A stretch of 64,000 nucleotides of DNA, from contig UQIE01000008.1 of the NCBI GenBank assembly GCA_900541065.1, forward strand, positions 24,438-88,437, given 5' to 3'. The stretch comes from an uncultured Collinsella sp. Lineage in GTDB: Bacteria > Actinomycetota > Coriobacteriia > Coriobacteriales > Coriobacteriaceae. Of the stretch, positions 41,324-50,912 are shown piece by piece (position 1 is the stretch's first letter; every line of letters starts with the position of its first letter). Under the pieces are notes generated by a model, which was not told the origin of the DNA, searched no databases, and saw only the letters and a list, made by a program, of their open reading frames with translations. The translations under genes were made by a program, and so were the position numbers.

Positions 41324-42343
41324 TTACTCGGTGTCCTTCATGGGCGGCATGGGCTTCCAGTTGGGATCCTTAACGATCTTGCGGGCGTCCTTCATGCCAC
41401 GGCGCAGCGCCGGAATGCCGGTCTTAAAGCACTTGTCAACGGCGGCCAGGCGAATGAACTCCTTGCAGAAGGTCGCGGCGTTGCCCAGACGGAACAGCAC
41501 GGGGTGATAGTCGCCGTAAATCTGCATGTAGCGGGCCAGATAACCGCGGTTGCGCATGATGTAGTAGCGGTTGGTGTCGCTCGTAGAGTTGAGCTGGCGC
41601 TTGCCGGCGATATCCCAGTTGGAGACGGCGCGGGCACGCTTGAGCACCACGTCGGCGACCACGGCGGCGGGGAAGTGCTGGCTGGCTACGTAGCCGTAGC
41701 AGGCATCGTCGCCGTAGATAAAGAAGCGCGCGTCGGGCAGGCCAATCTTGTCGACCACGCGGCGCGAGAACATGCCGCCCTCAAAGCACAGCTGGTTCAT
41801 GGCGCGGTAGCCCTCGGGACCCAGATCCCACTTGGCGATAGGGTTAGGGATGCCGAGCGAGAGGATGAGCTGGTACTGCCAAAAGAAAGCGCCGCCGTCA
41901 AAGTCCAGGCGCGAACCCTGGATGACATCGTAGCGGTCGGTCCACTTGGCAAGACGCTCGATGCCTTCGGGGATGACGAGCACGTCGTCGTCCATCACCC
42001 AGAACCACTGGGCGCCCAGGTCGTAGGCGCATTTGGTGCCGGCGGAGAAGCCGCCCGCACCGCCGCCGTTTTCGAGCTGCGGGGCGTAGATGACACGGTC
42101 GGTGCCGCCCTGCACGTCGAGCTGCTCGGTGTCGATGCCCCACAGGTTGGCCAGGCGCTCGTTGAATGCGGCGCACATGGCCTCGGTCTCGCGCGAATTC
42201 TCGTTATCGACAATCACGATGCGCCAGGGCGCGGCCGTGAGCTCGGTCATGGAGTCGAACAAGTTGGCCAGGAGTTCCTGGCGCTTGTACGTAACGACGA
42301 CGATGGCGAGCTTATCGATGGGAGCGGGAAGGGTTGAAGGCAT
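41324..42343 (-). CDS. GT2 glycosyltransferase (galactofuranosyl/rhamnosyl-type)
   Basis: A 339-residue glycosyltransferase of family 2. The N-terminus reads IVVVTYKRQELLANLFDSM; QLENGGGAGGFSAG and WFWVMDDDV (DDD metal motif) and FIYGDDACYGYV are typical of the GlfT1/rhamnosyltransferase-like branch. The ATG at 42343 has AAAGGAT about ten bases upstream. It points leftward at the border of the polysaccharide locus, divergent from the next transferase. Likely acts in cell-wall glycopolymer synthesis at the inner face of the membrane. Confidence 0.85.
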   Translation of the reverse strand: MPSTLPAPIDKLAIVVVTYKRQELLANLFDSMTELTAAPWRIVIVDNENSRETEAMCAAFNERLANLWGIDTEQLDVQGGTDRVIYAPQLENGGGAGGFSAGTKCAYDLGAQWFWVMDDDVLVIPEGIERLAKWTDRYDVIQGSRLDFDGGAFFWQYQLILSLGIPNPIAKWDLGPEGYRAMNQLCFEGGMFSRRVVDKIGLPDARFFIYGDDACYGYVASQHFPAAVVADVVLKRARAVSNWDIAGKRQLNSTSDTNRYYIMRNRGYLARYMQIYGDYHPVLFRLGNAATFCKEFIRLAAVDKCFKTGIPALRRGMKDARKIVKDPNWKPMPPMKDTE

Positions 42344-42599
42344 GGGGCAATATATCCTTTCACGCGCGGCGCGCATGCGCTGCACGGAAGCTATCGAATA
42401 CGTCCTTGGGACTGTCCTATTGTAAAGGCTCGGCGCACCTTAGCGGCAAGCTTTGAATAAAACGCAGGAACCTGCCATGGGCCCGCCGCATGACGTGGGG
42501 CTGCTTTGCCCGCAAGAGGCTCCATAGATTATATAAACGCCCGCTGGCGCGCTGACCCTTTGATACCATGAAACGACAGGTATTTCCTAAGGAGCACAT
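42344..42599. other. Divergent intergenic region of the polysaccharide locus
   Basis: About 255 bases that must hold promoters for the leftward GT2 gene and for the rightward glycosyltransferase operon. I see AT-rich TTATATAA near 42530 but no convincing -35/-10 pair. Confidence 0.35.
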
Positions 42600-43703
42600 T
42601 TGTCTACTAACGCCTCTGGCAGCCCTGTTCTGTCGCTGCTTATTCCCATTTACAATGTTCAGCGCTATCTGCGCGAGTGCCTCGATTCCGCTCTGGCGCA
42701 GACGCTCAAGGATATTGAGATCATCTGCATTAACGACGGGTCGACCGACAACTCGCCCGCGATTATCCGCGAGTACATGGAGCGCGACCCCCGTGTAAAG
42801 ATGATCGACAAAGCCAACAGCGGCTACGGCGACTCGATGAACCACGGTCTGGAGATGGCGCGTGGCAAGTACGTTGGCATCTTGGAGTCCGATGACTTTA
42901 TGGCGCCCGACGCACTCGAAAAGCTTGTCTCGGCCGCCGATAGCAATAATGCCGACTTTGCGAAGGCGAACTTTGTTTTCTACTGGTCTAAGCCCGAGGA
43001 GCGCCGTTCACTGCACGAGATGTTTAAGGCCAAGGACTGCGGTAAGCCGGTGCACCCGAGCGACACGACGCAGTTCTTTAAGCAAAAGCCGTCGATTTGG
43101 TCGGCAGTGTACCGTCGCGATTTTCTTGAGCGCAACGGCATTAAGTTCCTGCCGACTCCGGGGGCATCCTTTCAGGACACGTCATTCGCCTTTAAGGTGA
43201 TCGCGTGCGCCGATAAGGCTGTTTACCTGCATGATGCTGTTTTGTCGTATCGACAGGACAACGAGAATTCCTCGGTCAATTCTTCGGCTAAGGTCTTTTG
43301 CGTCAATACCGAGTATGCCGAGATTGAGCGTTGGATTCGAGAGGATTATGCCCGCGACCACGCAAGCGTCGATGTCGCGCGCATGCTCAAGTTCAATCAG
43401 CTCATTAAGTACGATTCGTACATGTGGAACTACGTGCGCCTGGCGCCTAAGTTCTATAAGGAGTTCCTGGTGCAGATGGCCAAGGAATTCCAAGCGGCCT
43501 TGGACGCCGGGGACTTTTCGCTTGACGACCTCAAGCCGTGGAAGCGCGCAAATCTCGCTGCCATCCTCAAAGATCCTGAGGGCTGGGTTGACGAGCACCC
43601 GAGTTTTGCGACGGATGGTGCCTTGGGGCGTGCTAAGTATTACGCCTCGGTTGGAGGCCCAGGCGTGGTTGCTGCCTTCCTCATCGAATCGCTGAGGGGG
43701 TAG
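42600..43703 (+). CDS. GT2 glycosyltransferase, type A copy 1
   Basis: A 367-residue family 2 glycosyltransferase with a TTG start preceded by TAAGGAG. The GT-A core is clear: LLIPIYNVQRYLRECLDSAL, ICINDGSTDNSP, ANSGYGDSMNHG and ESDDF with D98-D99 as metal ligands. The C-terminal half is helical. It is a close paralogue of the gene at 44825; long stretches are nearly identical at the DNA level (for example around 42770-42890 and 44990-45110). First of five rightward transferases. Confidence 0.88.
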   Translation: MSTNASGSPVLSLLIPIYNVQRYLRECLDSALAQTLKDIEIICINDGSTDNSPAIIREYMERDPRVKMIDKANSGYGDSMNHGLEMARGKYVGILESDDFMAPDALEKLVSAADSNNADFAKANFVFYWSKPEERRSLHEMFKAKDCGKPVHPSDTTQFFKQKPSIWSAVYRRDFLERNGIKFLPTPGASFQDTSFAFKVIACADKAVYLHDAVLSYRQDNENSSVNSSAKVFCVNTEYAEIERWIREDYARDHASVDVARMLKFNQLIKYDSYMWNYVRLAPKFYKEFLVQMAKEFQAALDAGDFSLDDLKPWKRANLAAILKDPEGWVDEHPSFATDGALGRAKYYASVGGPGVVAAFLIESLRG

Positions 43704-43709
43704 GTCGGC

Positions 43710-44750
43710 ATGGGAGAGGCCTCGTGTCCTAAAGCTACCATTGTCGTCCCCGTTTACAACTCTGCGCGCTCCATTCAGCGATGTCTCGATTCGCTGTTGG
43801 CCCAGTCCGAGCGCTCGATTCAGGTTGTCTGCGTCAACGACGGTTCGACTGATGATTCGTTGAACGTGTTGCGCCAGATCGCGCAGGCCGACGATCACGT
43901 ACTGGTGATTGACCAGGAAAACGCGGGCGTCTCGTTCGCCCGAAATGCCGGAATCGATGCCGCCAAGGGCGAGGTGGTTTTCTTTGTAGACGCCGACGAT
44001 TACATCGACGCCCAGACGGTCGAGCGCGTGCTGCATGCCATGGAGTCTTCAGATGCCGAGGTCGCCGTTTTTGGCGGCGTTTGCGAGCCGTCCGACGCCG
44101 CACCTAAACGCGTCCAGCAACTCATGAGTCCCAAGGCGGGCATTTTTGGCGCACGAGATCCCCAGTTACTGTTCCACGCAAACGCACAGCCCTATGCATG
44201 CCGCGCGGCTTTTTCACGCGAGCTGCTCAATCGCGAAGGCATTCGCTTCGCCCCCGGTTTGGCTTTGGGCGAGGACGTCGTCTTCCAATTTGCGGCTTAT
44301 GCGCTTGCCCGCAAGACCGTCGTCATGCCGGACAAGTTCTACCACTACGTGATGGAGAGTGAATCGGCGACGCACGAGTTCAACAGTGCCGAGGCTCGCG
44401 CCAAAAAGCTCGATGCCCATATGAGAATGCTCGAGGAGGTCTTGGAGGACTGGGCGGGCTACGGTCTTATGGACCTGTGTCCCGGCGAGCTGATCACCTG
44501 GTTCCTGGACCTTATCGTGTTTGATTTGGCGCGCTTGGATTCCGATGACTTCCATCGCGTGGCGGCTCGCGTCAACATGGACCTCACGACGTTTTTGGGA
44601 ACGGAGTGGGCGGATGTGCCTGCTAAGGGCGCCGTTCGCCGTGTTGCCCACAAGCTCGTTGCGGCGACCTCGGGCGTTACGATGGCAGACGCCACGCTGT
44701 TCTATCTTTCGACTCGCGGTCTCAAAGCCTGCCTGGAGCGCTTTATCTAA
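43710..44750 (+). CDS. GT2 glycosyltransferase, type B copy 1
   Basis: A 346-residue family 2 transferase, six bases after the previous gene. It has IVVPVYNSARSIQRCLDSLLAQ, VCVNDGSTDDS, SFARNAGIDAAKGEVVFFVDADD (DxDD metal motif) and a C-terminal helical region. Resembles the gene at 45956 in arrangement, giving an A-B-A-B order. Probably adds one sugar of a surface polysaccharide or teichoic-acid-like polymer. Confidence 0.87.
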   Translation: MGEASCPKATIVVPVYNSARSIQRCLDSLLAQSERSIQVVCVNDGSTDDSLNVLRQIAQADDHVLVIDQENAGVSFARNAGIDAAKGEVVFFVDADDYIDAQTVERVLHAMESSDAEVAVFGGVCEPSDAAPKRVQQLMSPKAGIFGARDPQLLFHANAQPYACRAAFSRELLNREGIRFAPGLALGEDVVFQFAAYALARKTVVMPDKFYHYVMESESATHEFNSAEARAKKLDAHMRMLEEVLEDWAGYGLMDLCPGELITWFLDLIVFDLARLDSDDFHRVAARVNMDLTTFLGTEWADVPAKGAVRRVAHKLVAATSGVTMADATLFYLSTRGLKACLERFI

Positions 44751-44824
44751 TTCCAAGCGCTGCCGCCCGCCGCAACTCGGCTGCTAAAATAACCCTGTTA
44801 CACGCTATTCAACAGGAGGTTCTC

Positions 44825-45943
44825 TTGCAGAACTCTGATAACCCTAAAGTTTCGCTGCTTGTTCCTATTTGCAATGTCGAACGCTACCTGCGCGAGTGCC
44901 TCGATTCTGCCGTTGCGCAGACGCTCAAAGACATTGAGATCATTTGCATTAACGACGGTTCTACCGATAGTTCGCCTGATATCATCCGCGAGTACATGGA
45001 GCGCGACCCCCGTGTGAAGATGATCGACAAGGCCAACAGCGGCTACGGTGACTCGATGAACCGCGGCCTGGAGATGGCGCGCGGCGAGTACGTGGGCATC
45101 CTTGAGTCCGACGACTTTATGTTTGAGGATTCGCTCCAAAAGCTGGTTGCCAAGGCCGATGCTGAGCATGCCGATGTGGTAAAGGGCGACTTTTACCTGT
45201 ATTGGTCCGCGCCCAGTGAGCGCCGTGAGCTGTTTGGGATTATCGATGAGCATATGACGGGCGCCGCGTATCGCCCCGTCGATCGCCCTGGCATCTTCTA
45301 CCGCAAACCTTCCATTTGGTCTGCCATCTATCGGCGCGAGTTCCTCAACGACAATCAGATTCGGTTCCTTCCCACGCCGGGCGCCTCGTATCAGGACGCA
45401 GGCTTTAACTTTAAGGTCTGGGCGTGCGCCGAGCGTGCCGCGTTTATTGCGGACCCCATCCTGTGCTATCGCCAGGACAATGAGAAGAGCTCTGTTAATT
45501 CGCCCAACAAGGTGTTTTGCGTGTGCGACGAATATGCCGAGATGCAACGTTTTTTGGATGAACGTCCCGAGCTCAAGGTTCAGCTCCAGGGCATTTTAAT
45601 GCGCATGAAGGTCGATACGTATCGCTGGAATGACGAGCGTCTGGTCGATGAGCTGCGCGAGCAGTTTTGGGAGAAGGCTTCGCCCGAGCTCAAGGCCGAT
45701 TGGGATGCCGGTCGCTTTGATCTGTCGCTGTTCGATCCGCGCGGCGAGACCGACTTGCGCCTGATGGTCAAGTCGCCCCGTGCTTATATCGATTCGCGCT
45801 TTGACTTTAAGAAGCCCGGCAAGCTCAATACGTTTAAGCACTACTTTAAGATTGGCGGCCTGCCGCTGGTCTGGCGCGTGCTGACGTATCAGCGCACCTA
45901 CGGCGATAATCCGCATCCCGATGACGTGCCGGCCGCACAGTAG
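44825..45943 (+). CDS. GT2 glycosyltransferase, type A copy 2
   Basis: A 372-residue family 2 transferase, TTG start with AGGAGG upstream. N-terminal core nearly identical to the type A copy at 42600: VPICNVERYLRECLDSAV, ICINDGSTDSSP, MIDKANSGYGDSMN and ESDDF. The acceptor-binding C-terminal half has diverged more, which suggests a different acceptor after duplication. Confidence 0.88.
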   Translation: MQNSDNPKVSLLVPICNVERYLRECLDSAVAQTLKDIEIICINDGSTDSSPDIIREYMERDPRVKMIDKANSGYGDSMNRGLEMARGEYVGILESDDFMFEDSLQKLVAKADAEHADVVKGDFYLYWSAPSERRELFGIIDEHMTGAAYRPVDRPGIFYRKPSIWSAIYRREFLNDNQIRFLPTPGASYQDAGFNFKVWACAERAAFIADPILCYRQDNEKSSVNSPNKVFCVCDEYAEMQRFLDERPELKVQLQGILMRMKVDTYRWNDERLVDELREQFWEKASPELKADWDAGRFDLSLFDPRGETDLRLMVKSPRAYIDSRFDFKKPGKLNTFKHYFKIGGLPLVWRVLTYQRTYGDNPHPDDVPAAQ

Positions 45944-45955
45944 GAGCACTTGGCT

Positions 45956-47023
45956 ATGACTACCCCCAAGATTTCCGTTGTCGTTCCCATCTATAAGGTG
46001 GAGGAGTGCCTGGCCTGGTGCCTGGACTCCCTGCTTGCGCAGGACATGCCCGATTGGGAAGGCGTGCTGGTCAACGATGGCTCGCCGGACGGTTCGCGCG
46101 ATATTGCGGCTGCCTATTGCGAAAAGGACGCGCGCTTTACGTTGGTCGATAAAGAGAACGGGGGCCTGTCGAGCGCGCGCAATGCAGGCATCGCCGCGTC
46201 CACGGCGCCTATTGTCGCGTTCTTGGATTCCGACGACCGCTTTACGCCCGATGCATGCCGCGTGATCGTCGATGCCTTTGAGCGCGAGGACTGCGACGTG
46301 TTGACCTTTGGCGCGAACCCGTATCCGCTGGAGGCGGGGTATCCGTGGCTTAACTATGTGCTTAGCCCGCGCGATGTGTCGTTTGAGGGCTATAGCTCCG
46401 ACCTGCTGTTTAAGGAAGCGTCTCGTCCCTTTGCATGGCGCACCGCCTGCAAGCGCGACTTCTTGCTGGGCAACGGGATCGTGTTCGACGAAACCGTTAA
46501 GTATGGCGAGGACCAGGTCTTCGACTTTGCCGTGTACGGTCGTTCGCACAAGACCGCGCTTATCTCGAACAAGTTGTACGACTATCGCGTGGCTCGCAAG
46601 GGTTCGCTCATGGACACCATGCGCTACGACGACGAGACACGTCTGCTGGAGCACGTGAAGATTTACTCCGCTATGCTGGCTGACTGGCAGCGCGACGGTC
46701 TCGACGCACAGCATGCTGATGACCTGGCGTACTTCCTGTGTGATCTGGTGCTGTACGATGCGCTGAGGTTGCTGGGTTCGGACTGCGGCAAAGTGTTTGC
46801 TGCCGTTGCCGCGGCGCTTAACGGTTCTGCCGTGGACAACGATGCTGCGCTCGCACAATGTGCTCCTTCGGTTGCCGCCATGGTGCGCGCGGCACTTATC
46901 GGCAAGGCCCCTGCTGCTCGTTTGTGCAAAAAGCTCATGTTCGATTACGACGTCTTGAGGTTTGGGCGCCTGGGTGCCTGCAAACGCATGGCAGCGAACG
47001 CCCTGGGAAAGCGAGAAGTGTAG
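45956..47023 (+). CDS. GT2 glycosyltransferase, type B copy 2
   Basis: A 355-residue family 2 transferase. The ATG at 45956 is preferred over a TTG six bases earlier because GGAG is then nine bases away. Features are ISVVVPIYKVEECLAWCLDSLL, VNDGSPDGSRDIA, GLSSARNAGIAAS and FLDSDDRF. Its stop is directly followed by the ATG of the large two-domain transferase, so they are co-translated. Confidence 0.86.
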   Translation: MTTPKISVVVPIYKVEECLAWCLDSLLAQDMPDWEGVLVNDGSPDGSRDIAAAYCEKDARFTLVDKENGGLSSARNAGIAASTAPIVAFLDSDDRFTPDACRVIVDAFEREDCDVLTFGANPYPLEAGYPWLNYVLSPRDVSFEGYSSDLLFKEASRPFAWRTACKRDFLLGNGIVFDETVKYGEDQVFDFAVYGRSHKTALISNKLYDYRVARKGSLMDTMRYDDETRLLEHVKIYSAMLADWQRDGLDAQHADDLAYFLCDLVLYDALRLLGSDCGKVFAAVAAALNGSAVDNDAALAQCAPSVAAMVRAALIGKAPAARLCKKLMFDYDVLRFGRLGACKRMAANALGKREV

Positions 47024-49510
47024 ATGAGTATCAAACGTTTGGCACTTTGCCGCAGCCAGGGCCGTCTGTTTGTGCTGCTTCGTTTTGCCGGTCAGGATGT
47101 CGCCGCGCTTATTGAGCGGGAGGGTTCTCAAGCGTTTGTCCATGCGACGACGAGCGGTTCTCGTGTGCCGTCGCTGGTGCTCCCGGTCGATCATGGCCGT
47201 GTGCTGGCGCTTTGCCCTTCCGTTTCCGGTTACGAGCGCGAGCTCGCCGTCATGGTACTTCCGTTTTTGGATGGCTCGTCGATGGATGTCGTTTTTGCAT
47301 CCGGTGGTCAAAGGTTGGGCTCTATTCGCCTCGATAGCCGCGTGGCCAAGCTGGAATCCAAGATTAACTACAAAGCAAAGCCTGCGCTGTGCGCGCTTAT
47401 CCGCGATGCGCAGCGTGGCGAATGCTGCGGTCGCTACGAGATCGATGCCATTCGCTATTTGCCGGCAGACTCCGGCGCGGTGTGGCGCTATGAGGTTACC
47501 TGGGCGGGAGACCCCCAGTGCGCACCCGAGTTCCAGATCTCCGATACGCATATGAATGCCATCGATGTCACCGTGCATGTGTTTGAGTCGCAGGTCGATG
47601 TGCCGCAGCAGGACGGATGCCGCGTCAATAAAACGTTTCTGAGCGTTGAGATGCCTCAGGATATACGAGATTTTGTCGCGATTGTGAGCGATCCCACAGA
47701 GCAGATCCAGAGCGGGTTTTGCGCCATGGATGGTCGCCTGTACAACGGCATGGTCGACGACAGCTGGAACCGTATGAAGGACGCGCGTGCAGACGACGCA
47801 GCTTATCGACGTTGGTTTGAGCAGCATCGCGCAAAGCCGGGCGATTTGGCGTGCCAGCGTGTCGCTTCGGCGGCCTTTGCCTATAGGCCGCTCGTGAGCA
47901 TTGTGGTGCCGTGCTACAAGACCGATCGAGTCTACCTGCGCGAGCTGCTGGACTCGGTGCTAGCCCAGAGCTATGACAACTGGGAATTGCTCCTTATGGA
48001 TGCCTCACCTGAATGGGATGCGGTTGCCGACCTTGCGGCAGGCGCCCACGACGAGCGCGTTCGTCGCTTTGGGCTGCCCGGCAACGGCGGCATTGTGGTC
48101 AACACCAACGCGGGTATTGAGCAAGCGATGGGCGACTACATCGCGTTCTTGGACCACGATGACATTCTGGAGCCGGACGCGTTGTTCCACTATGTTGCCG
48201 CGCTGAACAATGCTGCCGAGGGCGAGCGTCCCCAGGTCCTGTTCTGCGACGAGGACATGTTTCAGAAAACGGGGGAGTGGGGCCAGCCGGTCTTTAAGAC
48301 CAAGCTCAATGTAGACTTGCTCTATAGCCATAACTGCGTGACGCATTTCCTGATGGTGGAGAAGGCGCTTATCGATCGTATCGGCACGTCCCCAGAAGAC
48401 GTTGCGGGTGCCCAGGACTACGACCTGACGCTCCGCTGCCTTGCGGCGGGCGCGCGGTTTGAACATGTTGCGCACGTGCTGTATCACTGGCGCGTTCATC
48501 CGGGGTCGACCGCCGATGGCTCTGCCGATAGCAAGCCGTATGCTATTGAAGCCGGTCGTCTTGCGCTGCAGCGCCACTTTAACGCGCTGGGCATTTGCGG
48601 AACGGTCGAGGAGACCGAGACGCCGTTTGTCTACCGCATGCGCTTTGCGCTGCCGGAGCCTGCGCCGCTGGTGAGCATTGTGATTCCCACCAAGGATCAC
48701 ATTGAGACGCTTGACGCCTGTGTGATGTCGATCGCCCAGAAGGCCACGTATACCAATTACGAGATCGTCTTGGTGGAGAACAACAGCGAAGCCCCGGAGA
48801 CGTTTGCGTATTACGAAACCCTGTCAGAGCGCGTGGCTGCAGCATCCGAAGGCAAGGGCATCGCGCGCGTTGCGTACTGGCCTGGTGAGTTCAATTACTC
48901 CCAGATCATTAACTTTGGCGTGGAGCATGCCAAGGGCGACTATCTGCTGCTGCTCAACAACGATACCGAGGTCATAAGCCCCGATTTTATCGAAGAGATG
49001 ATGGGCTATCTGCAGCGTCCCGATGCGGGCGTGGTGGGCGCCAAACTCTATTTTGCCGATCATCTGGTACAACATGCCGGCATTTTGGTTGGCGTGCGTG
49101 GCGCACTTGCTCATGCCAACCAGGACTTCTCCGCAAAGCGCGAGGGTTATCTTGCCCGTGCCGTGCGCCCGGGCAACTTCAGCGCCGTGACGGGCGCCTG
49201 TCAGATGGTCCGCCGCGACGTATTTGAGCGCGTCGGCGGCTACAACGAGGAATTCGCCGTTGGCTTTAACGACGCAGACTTTTGCCTGCGCGTATGGGAG
49301 GCGGGCTACCGCACCATCTATACGCCCTATGCCGAGCTGTATCACTACGAGTTCACCTCGCGCGGCAGGGAAGAGGCCAACGAGGAGAAGCTGCGCCGTT
49401 GGAAACGCGAACAGGCACTGTTCACGCAGCGCTGGCCGGAGTTTTTCTTGACGGGTGATCCATGGTTGGGGCCTAACTTGTCTTCCGAGAGTGAGTACTT
49501 CTCGCTTTAG
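47024..49510 (+). CDS. Two-domain GT2 glycosyltransferase
   Basis: An 828-residue protein. Residues 1-285 form a beta-rich N-terminal module without a recognised family. The first GT2 domain starts at about 290 (SIVVPCYKTDRVYLRELLDSVL) with DHDD at 377-380; the second starts at about 548 (SIVIPTKDHIETLDACVMSI) with NND(647)TEV and GGYNEEFAVGFNDADFC. Such bifunctional proteins resemble O-antigen/rhamnan-type transferases that add two sugars in turn. The same three-part layout recurs at 59775 in this window. Confidence 0.88.
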   Translation: MSIKRLALCRSQGRLFVLLRFAGQDVAALIEREGSQAFVHATTSGSRVPSLVLPVDHGRVLALCPSVSGYERELAVMVLPFLDGSSMDVVFASGGQRLGSIRLDSRVAKLESKINYKAKPALCALIRDAQRGECCGRYEIDAIRYLPADSGAVWRYEVTWAGDPQCAPEFQISDTHMNAIDVTVHVFESQVDVPQQDGCRVNKTFLSVEMPQDIRDFVAIVSDPTEQIQSGFCAMDGRLYNGMVDDSWNRMKDARADDAAYRRWFEQHRAKPGDLACQRVASAAFAYRPLVSIVVPCYKTDRVYLRELLDSVLAQSYDNWELLLMDASPEWDAVADLAAGAHDERVRRFGLPGNGGIVVNTNAGIEQAMGDYIAFLDHDDILEPDALFHYVAALNNAAEGERPQVLFCDEDMFQKTGEWGQPVFKTKLNVDLLYSHNCVTHFLMVEKALIDRIGTSPEDVAGAQDYDLTLRCLAAGARFEHVAHVLYHWRVHPGSTADGSADSKPYAIEAGRLALQRHFNALGICGTVEETETPFVYRMRFALPEPAPLVSIVIPTKDHIETLDACVMSIAQKATYTNYEIVLVENNSEAPETFAYYETLSERVAAASEGKGIARVAYWPGEFNYSQIINFGVEHAKGDYLLLLNNDTEVISPDFIEEMMGYLQRPDAGVVGAKLYFADHLVQHAGILVGVRGALAHANQDFSAKREGYLARAVRPGNFSAVTGACQMVRRDVFERVGGYNEEFAVGFNDADFCLRVWEAGYRTIYTPYAELYHYEFTSRGREEANEEKLRRWKREQALFTQRWPEFFLTGDPWLGPNLSSESEYFSL

Positions 49511-49595
49511 ACAATGGTTGTTAGAAGGCCCTCAGCTTGACTTCGCCATGAGTTGGGAAGAAGGCAGCGTTTAGGCTATTTGTTAGTTTACATTA

Positions 49596-49702
49596 CGATA
49601 GCTCGATACTTCTACGATAAGTTTGTACAGGCTTATACAACTCGATATAATCCGATATAGTTGCGATAAACTAATAAAGCTAAGATTGACCGATAATCGA
49701 TT
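49596..49702. repeat. Cluster of phased CGATA repeats
   Basis: CGATA occurs at 49596, 49604, 49615, 49643, 49653, 49664 and 49691, and CGATT at 49698. Most neighbours are 10-11 bases apart and two groups of three are separated by about 28 bases. The array lies in the AT-rich region directly before the broken ATPase gene and looks like a helically phased protein-binding site. Confidence 0.6.
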
Positions 49703-49720
49703 TCCTTGAGAGGCAAACAA

Positions 49721-50697
49721 GTGAGCGCCACAATATTCCATAACCCGTTTCGTCCCACTGCCGGCGCTGAGCCTCCGCGCATAATTGGTCGTGATGATAT
49801 TGCCCTTGAGTTTACCGAGAGTTTGAATTCGGGAATTGGTGCACCTGCGAGGCTCATGCGCGTTGCCGGGCCAAGGGGTTCCGGAAAACTGTTTTGCTCT
49901 GTGATCTTAGAGATCGTGCACGAGAGCTTGGCTGGAAGACGGCTATTGTTTCTGCTGGTCCCAACCTATTGCTGGACCTGAAGGATCAGATTGCAGAATC
50001 CTCCCTTGCGACCAATGCTTCAGTCGGCGTAAATGCCGGCTTTGTTTCCGCTAAATTCGACGTTGTGCCAAAAGAGTCGAGTCTTAGAAAGTTGCTTGGC
50101 TCGGCCGCAAAGTCTTCCAAGGGCCTGTTTATTGCAATAGATGAGGTGCAGGATGCCCCGATTGACGATATGCGCGCTATTGCTTCTGCTGTGCAGCTTC
50201 TAATAGGGGAGAAAGTCGATATTGCTCTCGCATTTGCCGGATTGCCCGCTGGTGTTATGGATCTTATTAACGGCAAGGCACTTACATTCTTGCGTCGTGC
50301 CCTCCCCGAAGATCTGGCGCCTATCAACCAGGTGGAGGTAGCGCTCTCTATGGGCGATAGCTTTATAGCGACTGGTTTGACCATAGAGGACGATCTGCTG
50401 TCGAGAGCCGCTAAGGCCACGAAGGGCTATGCCTATTTGGTGCAACTGGTCGGTTACTCCATTTGGCAGCGCGCCAACTTGCATCGTGTCAAAAGTGCCA
50501 ACGTGAGCGAGCGCGATGTTATCGAAGGCATTGCGCTGGCAGAGGCTCGTTTTCACGATGTTGTTCACGAGCCCGCGATTTCTGGACTTGGACTCAACGA
50601 TATCAAATATCTTTTGGCCATGTGCGAGGATAAGCAGCAGTCCAAATCATCTGAGATTGCTAAACGTATGAGTTCCGTACTGTCCAAGATATGCTAA
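49721..50697 (+). pseudogene. Broken AAA-type ATP-binding protein gene
   Basis: The GTG at 49721 has GAGAGG upstream and opens a frame reading FHNPFRPTAGAEPPRIIGRDDI and then AGPRGSGK, a Walker A motif. There the frame breaks: the sequence GGAAAACTG has four A residues, while the next frame continues TVLLCDLRDRARELGW to 50697. A fifth A would restore one protein of about 325 residues with GLFIAIDEVQD as Walker B. The C-terminus also seems short for this archaeal-type ATPase family. The lesion may be a real pseudogene, a phase-variable run, or an error. Confidence 0.75.
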
Positions 50698-50897
50698 ATA
50701 GTGGTTATGCTCAAAAGGGAGATATTATCTTCTTTAAGACTGACGGATCAATCGACTGTCATATTGGGTTCTTCTGGGGAGATAATCCGCATGACAATAA
50801 AATGTGGCATCAAATTCTGCCTGGGAATTTAATCGGACCCTGCTTTAACAATGCGAACAAAGGAGAGGTTCGGCAATCGGTTGTTCTGATTAAATAG
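50691..50897 (+). pseudogene. Fragment of an NlpC/P60-like hydrolase
   Basis: A 68-codon frame whose YAQKGDIIFFKTDGS...CHIGFFWGD pattern is like the C-terminal half of an NlpC/P60 cell-wall peptidase (GD, then the catalytic His in CHIG). The N-terminal half with the catalytic cysteine is missing and there is no ribosome-binding site of note. It overlaps the end of the broken ATPase frame by seven bases, so it is probably a remnant fused by recombination. Confidence 0.45.
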
Positions 50898-50912
50898 TGC
50901 TTTAATTTCTGA

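Noticed and set aside
45596..47827. 743-codon minus-strand frame opposite the glycosyltransferases
   Set aside because: His/Arg/Ala-rich antisense shadow with no recognisable domain, covering two real genes and a part of a third.
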